Assembly: GCA_037074615.1 (NCBI GenBank) | Contig: CM073537.1 | Coordinates: forward strand, 12,233,989 to 12,297,988 | Direction of reading: 5' to 3' | DNA from: Leucaena leucocephala | Taxonomy: Eukaryota > Streptophyta > Magnoliopsida > Fabales > Fabaceae | Length of the DNA stretch: 64,000 bases | In this document: positions 47,622-58,860 of the stretch, in pieces | Layout: every line of letters starts with the position of its first letter | How positions within the stretch are numbered: position 1 is the first letter of the stretch | Translations under genes and position numbers: made by a program | Notes under the pieces: generated by a model | Told to the model about the DNA's origin: nothing | Databases searched by the model: none | What the model saw: the letters and a program-made list of their open reading frames with translations, nothing else

Positions 47622-48254
47622 ATAGGATTCTGGATTAGGAAATGCTCTGAATAGATGATTTATAGATAGATACCCATTAGTAAAGCTATTGTAAATGACA
47701 TTAAGTTAATATTTGCAGTATTGCTAGAGGTAGAACCAAATCTAAACCACTGTAAATGAAACATCCTCCCTTAGACCCCTCAGAGTACACTTGCAGAAGT
47801 AATATTAGCTTGATTATATCTTAACTTAAGCCCAGAAATTCAAAATTTTACTCTTAAGTTCCTTATTCTGGACTTTTAATTTGAAAACTGCTTAATCTCA
47901 TTCTACACATCCAAACAAGTCTTATTACCTATCCACGTAATGCCCCAGATGTGTACTACTGGCTCACCAAATTTCATAGCCAAACTCCTCCGTTTACTGG
48001 GTCAAACTGAGGTCAAAATACTGCTACCTCAGGACCTGCGAATTTCTCCCTTAATTCGTCATCCACAAATTGAACATGCCAAACAATATTTATTATTAAA
48101 TAATAAAATGTCATACAACAAATCATACACCAAATTCTCTTATTTCTATTACATCTCTTCCTGTCTAAAATTCGGCAGCATAACTGCTACATTCCTTCTG
48201 TAGAAAGTAACCGATCTTGTACCGATTCGGTAATTCCCGTAGGAACTACCATTC

Positions 48255-48331
48255 TACGTAAGTACCCAGGAAAGACTGGATGAACCGACTAGGTCCACTC
48301 ACTTCCAGCCTCCTTAGACAGCACCTACGTA
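48255..48331 (-). other. conserved LTR hairpin, copy 12 (E4 3' LTR)
   Basis: The loop is TAGTC instead of TAGCC; all stems are paired, with G-U pairs in the outer arm. Confidence 0.78.
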
Positions 48332-48835
48332 CACAGTACGTATCAGTTCCTTTCTTTGTTCCTTCCTCTGTTGCCAGAATTTTGGCAGCCTAACGGCGTC
48401 TCTCAAAATTTCCAGATTTTATTTTGACAGAACCTCCCCTGTAATGTTATTTTTGGGAATGAGATTCAAAAGAATCCCAGTAGCAATAATCATAACAATA
48501 TATGTAATGCAGAGTGACGGTGCTTGCTTGTGATTGTGTATAGATAAGTATGCTGCGTGCTTCCATATTCAATAACATATGATCATAGCATTGTAATAGA
48601 GCTTCAAGCATAACATATAAGACAACAATCCAACCAAACAATAGCACAACAAATCACAAAGACATTACATAAGAGCTAGGATTAGTTACTACCTCAAAAG
48701 CAGAGCTCCAGAACTTCTATACTACTTCCAACTCCACCAGAACTTCCTTTCTTTCTTTCTTTCTCCTTCTCTCTCTTCTTTCTCTCTCTTTTCTTGCCAA
48801 AAACGTGGGATGCCTAAAATGGGAGGGGAAGGGGG

Positions 48836-48843
48836 TATTTATA
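48836..48843 (-). promoter_or_regulatory. TATA box of E4 3' LTR
   Basis: TATAAATACCCCC on the minus strand, identical in the 5' LTR. Confidence 0.6.
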
Positions 48844-50762
48844 GCTTTAATGGATGGCATTCTTGTAATTTTGAAGCCATCTGAACATGTGGTCCTGGTT
48901 TTTCCTGGATTTTCCTATTTTCTTTATTCCTTTTTACTGCATCATGCATGACATCATCCAGGACACCTCACCGGGACACCTCATCGCCACATTCTTCACA
49001 TGTCACAATTCCTGGACACCTCATCAGCTGACTCAGCAGTTCAGTCCAATCCAGTACCGGTCCAGAGTCTTGCACCGTAATACGTGTCCTTAACTTTTCT
49101 TCTGCCTCTAAGATGACGCCATGTGGCATCTGGAAGGGGCCTTTCACGCCTTCCAATGCTATCCAGATAAGTCCCGGACTTTATCTGATCACCTCCTCGG
49201 TTATCGTGCCGACCGAGTAACTTTACTTTATTGAAACAGCATTAAAATAGTATTTTAATGCCACTTTTTCCCACATACTCCATGGGCTACGTTTTTAGGC
49301 TCTGGGTATGTTATCTTGGATCCTGATCAAGCTCAAGTACTCTGATGGCTCGATTCCCAAGAAACATCCCTCGGCAAATTACCAAAATACCCCTGGGTGC
49401 CCTTTCTTGCACTATTTTAACCCTAAGGGTAAAATCGTCATTTCACACCCTTCTGTACTCTGTCAGGATATACACTGACTCTAAGTAACTTTATCTGTAT
49501 GAGCCTTGGCTCCTGGGCCTGTCCAGAATGACCAAAATGCCCTCATTCATCTACTACCCCTTTAGTACAACACAGGGGCATTTTCGTAATTTTGCACTTT
49601 TCCGGGGTTCTGCCGGACACTGGCCCACCTATCAGTCCAAGGGTCTTACTGGGCCTTTGTTGGCGCCATTATTGGGCCTTTCAGGGTCCATTACCTTCAT
49701 GGCACGCATTACGAGGAATCTTCCCCCGTTAATGTTTATTAAATATTTTATCTATTAATCACCGTTTATACACATATCCGGACACCGGTTCCTTCTGTCC
49801 GATACAATGGCCTGCGGTGTTCAGGCATCCCTGTGAGTCATATCAGTCATCTGACCGAGGTTATCCGAACTTATTCAGTCCCTTTTCAAATACCGATAAA
49901 TTTCCCTATCGGATACCCGGAGGCCTTACACTCCGTCTGGATTTTCTAATTTGCGAATAACTTTTTCTACAGGCCTCCTATCGGTATTCTGTCAGTTTCC
50001 CGACGTCCGCCCCATAAGGACGCATCATCCTGTATTTTCTCACCTAGATCTGAAATCTAGGATATCCGGTATGAATTTTTATAACTTTTGGACGATCAGT
50101 CCATTTCTGGCTATCTGGAGTCTTCAAAAATTCCTGTATTAAGCCAGATTACCGAGCGTCCCTTGCTCTCTCTACCGGTGAAATCTAGGACTGAAATGCC
50201 GTCGGACAGTCCAAACCACTTCCGGCCTGACTTTCTTTAATTACACTTCAGCCCCAAGGAACTTTTCTTCTTTTCATTTAAGTCCCTTTTTATTTGGCTA
50301 AAATTACACTTAAGGACCCCACCTTTTTGTCCTTAAACTTTCCATAATTCTTTCATACTCATAGAGACCTCGTATGCACATTTCACAGTTCAGTGAAATG
50401 ATCAGCATAATTTTCTCTATTTTCTGGCAAAATATGGTACTCATCGGCTACCAGCCCGATCTTTCCCATAATTACGATTTTGCCCCTGCATTCTCTTTCT
50501 GGCCTCGTTGCTCATCTTCTCATCCCTCATCTTAAGGTCTAGAAATTCTCTTTCAATAACTCATCCCTTAAACTCTTAGGGAGTCATCGTTAATTGAAAG
50601 GCTCGACAACCCGCCCATATCAGGTTATCTTACACAGGAGCCAGCCCATATCAAGCTACCTGCAGAATTCCTAGGCTTGAGACTTAGGACATTTCTCACA
50701 TTCCTCATCTTGGACCTAGATGAACTGTCCCGATCTCCTAGACCAAAAATCGGGATGTTACA

Positions 50763-50780
50763 ATTCTCCTCCCCTTTTAA
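50763..50780 (-). other. E4 polypurine tract
   Basis: The minus strand reads AAAAGGGGAGGAGAAT directly before the 3' LTR. GAGGACGAAAT just upstream matches the sequence before the tracts of E1 and E3. Confidence 0.82.
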
Positions 50781-51204
50781 AAATTTCGTCCTCGAAATTT
50801 TAAGGGATACCTCATCTTTCCTGAAGAGAACTTCTTACTGACCTATACAGCTATGTGATTCTTATACGCAGTCATATATATAACCAGTAAGATCATCCCT
50901 CTCTGTCTTATCCTCACTCCAGTGATGGTCTAGAGGAGCAACAGCTTGGTCCCAGACCTTCCACATGGATTCTTAGCAACTAACATCTTTCATTATAGTT
51001 GCTTACAGCTATCCATGTTCTAACCCCTCATACAGCAACCTCATCACTGAGTTAAGACAGATTTATTATCTTACTACTTATTTCTCATGACTTGTTACAA
51101 TAACCACATTCTCTAGATCAGAAAGGAACTCTTCATTAATCACATCATTTACATCTAGGCATACAGTTCTTACAACTAAGTCACCCTTACAGCTATGGTT
51201 CTTC
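50781..51204 (-). pseudogene. E4 remnant of deleted pol
   Basis: There is no open polyprotein frame. Near 50800-50830 the minus strand resembles the last codons of the chromodomain region of E1 (the KMR and YP parts). The piece next to gag (51078-51200) encodes TVCLDVNDVINEEFL, faintly like the region after the protease active site. This suggests pol was lost by internal deletion, with both edges still traceable. The resemblance is weak. Confidence 0.45.
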
Positions 51205-52458
51205 TTAACCATTCTTAGGGTCGACCTCAGGGGATTTGGAGACTCTGTTTGAAAAAATGGAAAATACTCTTCCTGTTGTCTTTGGCCTAGGGATGTCAGC
51301 ATTCTTAGGGCAAACTCTTGCAAAGTGACCCTTCTCGCTACAAATGAAACAGCCGCTTTGCCCTGCTCGACACTCCCTTGTGCCGTGGTTCTTTCCACAT
51401 CTTTGACATCTTTGTCCTCCAACCTGATCCTCACCTTGATCAGTCCCCTGCCTAAACTGTTGCCTCTTTCTCTTGTTATTATTATTATTGGCTTCATAAC
51501 CTGAGTTACCTCCCAGAGTGCTCCTAGCCAATACTTCTTTACTTCTTGCTTCTGACTTAGCTACCTCCTTGCTCCTTACGCTGTTCCCAGTTGCTGTATG
51601 ATTGTTCATACTTCTCTCTGTCAATCTGCAGACTTCTACCGCTCTATTGAACTGCGTAAGTTGCTGAGGAATTATTCTTTCCTTTAGGGTGCTGCTCAGA
51701 CCCTCTACTAATCTCTTTGTCGACCATTCTTCGTCCTCCATTCTTCTAAGGTATATGGAATAGTACGACAATCGGAGATACTTAGCCAAATACTCATCGA
51801 ATGACTCTTTCTCTCCTTGCTTCAAAGTTAGGAACTCAACTTCCTTCGCGTCCCTCACTGACTGGGGAAAGTATTTTTCCCTAAACTGACCCAGAAATAT
51901 TTCCCATGTAACTGGGACTCCTTTTGCTTGAAGAATAAGCTCAGTATTCCTCCACCATCTTCGCGCATCCTTCTCTAGCTTGAAAATGGCCAGTCGGGCT
52001 TTTCTTCCTGATGGGCAATCCAGCACCTCAAAAATCTTCTCAAGCTGATATATCCAATCCTCAGCTACTTGGACGTCAAATGTCCCCTCAAACACCGGAG
52101 GATTGTACTTTTGGAACCGCTCCATCCATTGCTGAATGCTATTAGGATCTACCACTGGATCCTCTATTCTTGACTGCCCATTATTTGGAGGAATTCCTGA
52201 TATCCCTTCTGCTAGTCTATCAGGGGTTTGCAATTGATTAACTATAGCTGTAAGAGTAGCTATAGTGGCATCTCTTTCTTGATCTCGGCGAACTTGTTCC
52301 GCCCTCATTTCTTCCATCATCCTCTGCTGCTGTTCTAGCCTAGCAAGGATGACTTGCATAGGATTTACCTCATTGGAGTTGCCAGCCTCCTTTACGTGTG
52401 GCTCCTCCACTTGAATTCTACGTCCTCGTCTCGTGTTCACCATCTGGTTCCTTGTCAA
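51205..52458 (-). CDS. E4 gag, intact (417 codons)
   Basis: This is the only undamaged retrotransposon protein here. The frame opens at 52458; the methionine at 52443 (MVNTRRGRR) aligns with the gag start of E1 and E3 and is the likelier start. Residues about 30-60 form a Q/E-rich probable coiled coil (LARLEQQQRMMEEMR). The gag core spans roughly 105-270 (FEGTFDVQVAEDW, RRWWRNTELIL, YFPQSVRD, ESFDEYLAKY). A basic NNNNNKRKRQQ linker and two zinc knuckles, CQRCGKNHGTREC (351-363) and CFICSEKGHFARVC (370-383), follow. It ends soon after TTGRVFSIF, where other copies enter protease. Role: capsid-like particle and RNA packaging. Confidence 0.9.
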   Translation of the reverse strand: MTRNQMVNTRRGRRIQVEEPHVKEAGNSNEVNPMQVILARLEQQQRMMEEMRAEQVRRDQERDATIATLTAIVNQLQTPDRLAEGISGIPPNNGQSRIEDPVVDPNSIQQWMERFQKYNPPVFEGTFDVQVAEDWIYQLEKIFEVLDCPSGRKARLAIFKLEKDARRWWRNTELILQAKGVPVTWEIFLGQFREKYFPQSVRDAKEVEFLTLKQGEKESFDEYLAKYLRLSYYSIYLRRMEDEEWSTKRLVEGLSSTLKERIIPQQLTQFNRAVEVCRLTERSMNNHTATGNSVRSKEVAKSEARSKEVLARSTLGGNSGYEANNNNNKRKRQQFRQGTDQGEDQVGGQRCQRCGKNHGTRECRAGQSGCFICSEKGHFARVCPKNADIPRPKTTGRVFSIFSNRVSKSPEVDPKNG

Positions 52459-52583
52459 TCAGAAAAGAAAAGTGAACACATAACATTATACTACTTACTC
52501 ATCTAGGGAATTTTACCTCCACTGGGCTTTTCTAAACCTCTATGTACTCTAGGGAAATAACATTTCTAAATCAGAGCATCACT

Positions 52584-52669
52584 GAGCCAGAACCTTCTGT
52601 TCTGTGCCAGAATCTTATGCTCTGAACCAGAATCCTGTCTGGTTTATGCCAGAACCTATTGCTCTGATA
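52584..52669 (-). repeat. tandem repeats of PBS-adjacent sequence in E4 leader
   Basis: About four imperfect 20-22 bp units of the type CCAGAATCTTATGCTCTG (plus strand) run from the PBS into the leader. E1, E2 and E3 have one such unit. The TCAGAGCA/TGCTCTGA pairing seen at other PBSs is possible with more than one unit. The rest of the leader, 52459-52583, holds no gene and no ORF0. Confidence 0.75.
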
Positions 52670-52672
52670 CCA
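52661..52672 (-). other. E4 primer-binding site
   Basis: TGGTATCAGAGC on the minus strand, three bases inside the 5' LTR boundary. Complementary to initiator tRNA-Met. Confidence 0.9.
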
Positions 52673-53173
52673 AAATGAAACATCCTCCCTTAGACCCCTC
52701 AGAGTACACTTGCAGAAGTAATATTAGCTTGATTATATCTTAACTTAAGCCCAGAAATTCAAAATTTTACTCTTAAGTTCCTTATTCTGGACTTTTAATT
52801 TGAAAACTGCTTAATCTCATTCTACACATCCAAACAAGTCTTATTACCTATCCACGTAATGCCCCAGATGTGTACTACTGGCTCACCAAATTTCATAGCC
52901 AAACTCCTCCGTTTACTGGGTCAAACTGAGGTCAAAATACTGCTACCTCAGGACCTGCGAATTTCTCCCTTAATTCGTCATCCACAAATTGAACATGCCA
53001 AACAATATTTATTATTAAATAATAAAATGTCATACAACAAATCATACACCAAATTCTCTTATTTCTATTACATCTCTTCCTGTCTAAAATTCGGCAGCAT
53101 AACTGCTACATTCCTTCTGTAGAAAGTAACCGATCTTGTACCGATTCGGTAATTCCCGTAGGAACTACCATTC

Positions 53174-53250
53174 TACGTAAATACCCAGGAAAGACTGGAT
53201 GAACCGGCTAGGTCCACTCACTTCCAGCCTCCTTAGACAGCACCTACGTA
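53174..53250 (-). other. conserved LTR hairpin, copy 13 (E4 5' LTR)
   Basis: As copy 12 but with loop TAGCC, and one G-to-A change on the plus strand in the outer arm (TACGTAAATAC). Confidence 0.75.
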
Positions 53251-53754
53251 CACAGTACGTATCAGTTCCTTTCTTTGTTCCTTCCTCTGTTGCCAGAATT
53301 TTGGCAGCCTAACGGCGTCTCTCAAAATTTCCAGATTTTATTTTGACAGAACCTCCCCTGTAATGTTATTTTTGGGAATGAGATTCAAAAGAATCCCAGT
53401 AGCAATAATCATAACAATATATGTAATGCAGAGTGACGGTGCTTGCTTGTGATTGTGTATAGATAAGTATGCTGCGTGCTTCCATATTCAATAACATATG
53501 ATCATAGCATTGTAATAGAGCTTCAAGCATAACATATAAGACAACAATCCAACCAAACAATAGCACAACAAATCACAAAGACATTACATAAGAGCTAGGA
53601 TTAGTTACTACCTCAAAAGCAGAGCTCCAGAACTTCTATACTACTTCCAACTCCACCAGAACTTCCTTTCTTTCTTTCTTTCTCCTTCTCTCTCTTCTTT
53701 CTCTCTCTTTTCTTGCCAAAAACGTGGGATGCCTAAAATGGGAGGGGAAGGGGG

Positions 53755-53762
53755 TATTTATA
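53755..53762 (-). promoter_or_regulatory. TATA box of E4 5' LTR
   Basis: TATAAATACCCCC on the minus strand, the presumed promoter of the E4 RNA. Confidence 0.62.
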
Positions 53763-56617
53763 GCTTTAATGGATGGCATTCTTGTAATTTTGAAGCCATC
53801 TGAACATGTGGTCCTGGTTTTTCCTGGATTTTCCTATTTTCTTTATTCCTTTTTACTGCATCATGCATGACATCATCCAGGACACCTCACCGGGACACCT
53901 CATCGCCACATTCTTCACATGTCACAATTCCTGGACACCTCATCAGCTGACTCAGCAGTTCAGTCCAATCCAGTACCGGTCCAGAGTCTTGCACCGTAAT
54001 ACGTGTCCTTAACTTTTCTTCTGCCTCTAAGATGACGCCATGTGGCATCTGGAAGGGGCCTTTCACGCCTTCCAATGCTATCCAGATAAGTCCCGGACTT
54101 TATCTGATCACCTCCTCGGTTATCGTGCCGACCGAGTAACTTTACTTTATTGAAACAGCATTAAAATAGTATTTTAATGCCACTTTTTCCCACATACTCC
54201 ATGGGCTACGTTTTTAGGATCTGGGTATGTTATCTTGGATCCTGATCAAGCTCAAGTACTCTGATGGCTCGATTCCCAAGAAACATCCCTCGGCAAATTA
54301 CCAAAATACCCCTGGGTGCCCTTTCTTGCACTATTTTAACCCTAAGGGTAAAATCATCATTTCACACCCTTCTGTACTCTGTCAGGATATACACTGACTC
54401 TAAGTAACTTTATCTGTATGAGCCTTGGCTCCTGGGCCTGTCCAGAATGACCAAAATGCCCTCATTCATCTACTACCCCTTTAGTACAACACAGGGGCAT
54501 TTTCGTAATTTTGCACTTTTCCGGGGTTCTGCCGGACACTGGCCCACCTATCAGTCCAAGGGTCTTACTGGGCCTTTGTTGGCGCCATTATTGGGCCTTT
54601 CAGGGTCCATTACCTTCATGGCACGCATTACGAGGAATCTTCCCCCGTTAATGTTTATTAAATATTTTATCTATTAATCACCGTTTATACACATATCCGG
54701 ACACCGGTTCCTTCTGTCCGATACAATGGCCTGCGGTGTTCAGGCATCCCTGTGAGTCATATCAGTCATCTGACCGAGGTTATCCGAACTTATTCAGTCC
54801 CTTTTCAAATACCGATAAATTTCCCTATCGGATACCCGGAGGCCTTACACTCCGTCTGGATTTTCTAATTTGCGAATAACTTTTTCTACAGGCCTCCTAT
54901 CGGTATTCTGTCAGTTTCCCGACGTCCGCCCCATAAGGACGCATCATCCTGTATTTTCTCACCTAGATCTGAAATCTAGGATATCCGGTATGAATTTTTA
55001 TAACTTTTGGACGATCAGTCCATTTCTGGCTATCTGGAGTCTTCAAAAATTCCTGTATTAAGCCAGATTACCGAGCGTCCCTTGCTCTCTCTACCGGTGA
55101 AATCTAGGACTGAAATGCCGTCGGACAGTCCAAACCACTTCCGGCCTGACTTTCTTTAATTACACTTCAGCCCCAAGGAACTTTTCTTCTTTTCATTTAA
55201 GTCCCTTTTTATTTGGCTAAAATTACACTTAAGGACCCCACCTTTTTGTCCTTAAACTTTCCATAATTCTTTCATACTCATAGAGACCTCGTATGCATAT
55301 TTCACAGTTCAGTGAAATGATCAGCATAATTTTCTCTATTTTCTGGCAAAATATGGTACTCATCGGCTACCAGCCCGATCTTTCCCATAATTACGATTTT
55401 GCCCCTGCATTCTCTTTCTGGCCTCGTTGCTCATCTTCTCATCCCTCATCTTAAGGTCTAGAAATTCTCTTTCAATAACTCATCCCTTAAACTCTTCGGG
55501 AGTCATCGTTAATTGAAAGGCTCGACAACCCGCCCATATCAGGTTATCTTACACAGGAGCCAGCCCATATCAAGCTACCTGCAGAATTCCTAGGCTTGAG
55601 ACTTAGGACATTTCTCACATTCCTCATCTTGGACCTAGATGAACTGTCCCGATCTCCTAGACCAAAAATCAGGATGTTACAGTAAACCAAGGAGACCCTA
55701 GACCAGATGTCTATATCTTGGATAGTTCAGAGGTGGAGGAAGAGATACTGGACAGTGATTTGGATATGTGGATCCCTCCTATGGTTAGTGATGAGATTAG
55801 TTCCGCAGCAGGGTCCAATATTTTGACCAGGACACCAGAGGGAATATAGGAAGAACCTATTCCAGCTATGCCTCTAACTACAGTATACGCAGATATAGCA
55901 AGTACAGATATGGAGCCCAATCAAGGAGCCCAATCAGGACAACCTAATGATCAGTATTCCCAGGTTAGAGGTACAATAGGATATACTCTAAGACAGCCAG
56001 TTGACCCAGATATCCTAGGACCTAGCAGAGTGCCTGATCAGACAAACATCCCAGGTCCTAGTAGACCCAGACTAACCATGGTAGAGTTATATCTGGGAAT
56101 ATAGTTATAGAGCTATCACCAACAGGGCATATGAGTGAAGAGCACTTTGAGAGAGCTGTGGAGTTAGCCAAGCAGCTGTATAGTCTTAGAGGACTTTTAG
56201 ACAGAAGCAGGGATCAGGACTACACAGTTTATCAGGATTTTATTTCCAAAGTAAGAAATGCCTATCAAGCCTTCCAACCGATACATTGACACTGGATGAT
56301 TGGACAGTCATTATGGATGAAATTCTGCAACCACCCTTACTTGGAGAACGGAATTAGATGAATACTTTGGAGAAGATCCTTACGAAGACATACTCGATTG
56401 GATTTATCTGATTGGAGAATTTATTAGAATCAAATTTAAGAAGGACTAGGGTATGTTTAGAAATAATGATGTTCCCCATGTAGTTATAAAGACCAATATG
56501 GCGCTATATGTATGACTTTTAATGACTTATGTGTATGACATGTTTTGAATGAAATATAAATTATGTTGTTTATCATATTCCTCTTCTGTTAGATTTTTCT
56601 ACTAGACCGTAGAGCAA

Positions 56618-57574
56618 ATGGTTCGAACAAGAAGAACCGTTGTGACAGAGGAACTGGAGAACACCAGTGATATTAATTAGCTAATCTTAGAGAGGATGGA
56701 GCAACAACAGAAAATAATTGAAGAGATGCGTGCTACACAAGCACGAAGTGAGCAGGAAAAAGATGCTGCTATAGCCGCAGCAGTGGTTACAGAAGTGAAA
56801 AATATGAGGCCTCCAGAACCATCTGAAGCAGCAAATACAGTAGCAGAAAGAGTACGACAACAACCAGTACAGCCGCAGAGAAGGGCTGAATAGAGAGATA
56901 ATGTGGTTAGCATCCAGCAATGGATGGTCAGATTCTGCCAGCATAATCCTCCTGTATTTGAAGGGACATTTGAGGTCCAGGCTGCAGAGGATTGGATCAG
57001 TAGATTGGAAAAGATTTTCAAAGTTATGAATTGCCCAACGGAGACGAAGGCTTAGATGGCCATCTACCAGCTGGAGAAGGATGCTGATAGGTGGTGGAAA
57101 AATACAGAACTGCTTATGCAAGCAAGAAATATTCCAGTCACTTAGGAAGTGTTTCTTGAACAGTTCTATACAAAGTATTTTCCTCAGTCTGTGAGGGATG
57201 AAAGGGAAGCAGAATTCCTTGTGCTGAGACAAGGAGAAAGAGAATCCTTTGACGAGTACTTGGTCAAATTCATCCGTCTGTCTCAGTATTGAACATATTT
57301 GCGCCAAGTAGATGATGAGAGGTGGATGACTGAGAGGTGGATCAGAGGATTGAACTCTATGCTGAAGGAGAAGCTGACTCCTCAACAGTACAACCAGTTC
57401 AACAAGACTGTAGAGGCATGCCGTATAGTAGAGAACAGTATGAATCACACGATGCTATCTAAGCCTGTAAGCAAGGGCCAAAATGTCTGCTATACTTGTG
57501 GGAGGCCAGGACACTTTTCAAAGGAATATCCTCAGGCAGCAGCTGATCAAAGGCCGTGGACGCAAGGATGCGTA
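56618..57574 (+). pseudogene. E3 gag
   Basis: It starts MVRTRRTVVTEELE. The coiled coil (MEQQQKIIEEMR) and core motifs (FEGTFEVQAAEDW, DRWWKNTELL, YFPQSVRDE) are clear. Stops include TAG at 56678, 57053 (CAG in E1) and 57143 (TGG in E1), and TGA at 57290. The basic linker and first zinc knuckle are deleted, and the remaining knuckle CYTCGRPGHFSKEY has lost its last cysteine. The antisense 253-codon frame over 56687-57448 is a shadow. Confidence 0.88.
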
Positions 57575-58860
57575 TTTGCACTTTTCAGAGAAGATGCACA
57601 GAAATCACATGAGATGATTCAAGGTACAATCTATATCAATGATTACTCAGTGATTGCTCTGTTTGATTCTGGTGCAAGTTATTCTTTTATTTCTTATGAT
57701 TGTGCTAGACATCTAGGCCTGATGATTAGTAAATTGCATTATGACATATATGTGACAACTCCCACAAGTGTTAGGGTAGTTACCTCTGATGCTTGTTTGA
57801 ATATTATTGTGCGGTATGAGCACTATTATACAACCCTAGACTTAATATGTATGCCTTTTCGAAAGATGGAGGTTATACTTGGTTTAAATTGGTTGTCCTC
57901 CAATAATGTAATGCTGACTGCAAAAACAAGACGCTAGTTCTTGGTTCGACGGTAGCAGACCTGAGTCCAGAAGTACGATTGAATTTCATAACGGAGGCAC
58001 AAGCAAATAAATGCTTGCAGAAAAAATGTCAAGGATACATGGTTTTCCTCTCTGTTCAAGCAGAAGTCGAAGAAGGAATTGAGACGATTACAGTCGTTAA
58101 TGAATTTCCTGAAGTCTTTCCAAAGGAAATTCAAGGATTACCTCCAGAGCGAGAAGTGGAGTTTGCAATCGATATTGTGCCTGGAGTGAGACCAGTATCC
58201 AAAGCCCCATATCGGATGGCTCCTAATGAAATGAGTGAGTTGAAGAAGCAAATTGAGGAGCTTTTAGAGAAGGGTTTCATACGACCTAGTGTTTCTCCCT
58301 GGGGTGCTCCAGTACTATTTGTTAAAAAGAAAGATGGCAGCTTAAGACTATGTATTGACTAAAGAGAGCTGAACAAGATCGCGGTTAAGAACAAGTACCC
58401 TCTCCCCAGAATTGATGATTTGCTAGATCAATTGGCGGGAGCGAGTCTATTCTCCAAGATTGATTTACGATCTGGCTATCATCAGTTGAGAATTAAGTCA
58501 GGTGATATTTCAAAGAATGCTTTCAGAACACGTTATGGGCATTTTGAGTTTTTGGTTATGCCTTTTGGTCTGACTAATGCGCCTGCAATTTTCATGGATT
58601 ATATGAACCGGATCTTCAGGCCTTATTTAGATCAGTTTGTGGTGGTCTTCATAGATGATATTCTGGTGTACTCCAAGTCTGTTGAGGAGCATGAAAGGCA
58701 TTTAAGAATTGTTGTTGGCACCCTTAAAGAGAGGCAGCTCTATGCTAAGCTTAGTAAGTATGAGTTTTGGCTTTCATAAGTTAAATTTCTTGGTCACGTC
58801 ATATCCCAAGACGGGGTAGCTGTGGATCCTAGCAAAGTTGAAGCTGTTTTAAGCTGGGAG
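57575..58860 (+). pseudogene. E3 pol: protease and reverse transcriptase
   Basis: The protease has LFDSGASYSF near 57660 and ILGLNWL near 57880, followed by a frameshift around 57915. RT has VKKKDGSLRLCID and then a TAA at 58360 where E1 has TAC. LFSKIDLRSGYHQ, VMPFGLTNAP and the FIDDILVYS box near 58648 follow. TAA at 58777 replaces AAA. The rest of the region matches E1 closely at the protein level. Confidence 0.9.

Larger units (their letters stand above)
47757..50762 (-). repeat. E4 3' LTR
   Basis: On the minus strand it starts TGTAACATCCCGATTTT at 50762 and ends GGATGTTTCA. It matches the 5' copy at an offset of 4919 bases. Subfamily A1, like LTR W at the left edge. Its short frames are repeated exactly in the 5' copy and are not genes. 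Confidence 0.93.
47757..55681 (-). mobile_element. E4: young gag-only LTR retrotransposon (TR-GAG type)
   Basis: Two 3006-bp LTRs (47757-50762 and 52676-55681) enclose only 1913 bases with PBS, an intact gag and a polypurine tract. The TSD GTAAA is exact (47752-47756 and 55682-55686). By eye the LTRs differ at about seven positions, so the insertion is the youngest in the window. RT, RNase H and most of integrase are absent. Such an element would depend on enzymes from a complete relative. It sits in ORF0 of E3. Confidence 0.93.
52676..55681 (-). repeat. E4 5' LTR
   Basis: 3006 bp, minus strand, nearly identical to 47757-50762. Differences I could see are single substitutions near 53180, 53210, 54218, 54356, 55297, 55496 and 55671, the last being GGG to AGG at the LTR edge. 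The TATA box is at 53755-53762. Confidence 0.93.
47720..56449 (+). pseudogene. E3 ORF0, split by E4 (47720-47756 and 55687-56449)
   Basis: This is the third copy of ORF0. The start codon is ATT instead of ATG after the conserved TTTGCAG, a one-base deletion follows within 30 bases, and E4 is inserted 37 bases in. After E4 the frame resumes as GDPRPDV, an acidic stretch (SSEVEEEILDSDLD), an extra segment of about 35 residues absent from E1 and E2, then EEHFERAVELAKQLYSLR and YTVYQDF. The final block is DWIYLIGEFIRIKFKKD with stop TAG at 56447-56449. There are stops and frameshifts. Divergence from E1 is clear, yet the C-terminal block is almost the same. The spacer 56450-56617 is non-coding. 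Confidence 0.72.

Noticed and set aside
51078..51497. 139-codon minus-strand frame overlapping the end of E4 gag
   Set aside because: It overlaps the zinc-knuckle end of the intact gag in another frame. Only its last part has a faint resemblance to protease, noted with the pol remnant.
47757..55681. Two nearly identical 3-kb blocks, possibly a segmental duplication or assembly artefact
   Set aside because: They are the two LTRs of E4: they end in TG and CA, the outer flanks carry an exact GTAAA duplication, and PBS and polypurine tract adjoin their inner edges.
56687..57448. 253-codon minus-strand frame
   Set aside because: It is antisense to E3 gag, whose sense frame shows clear gag motifs. 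No domain is seen on the antisense.
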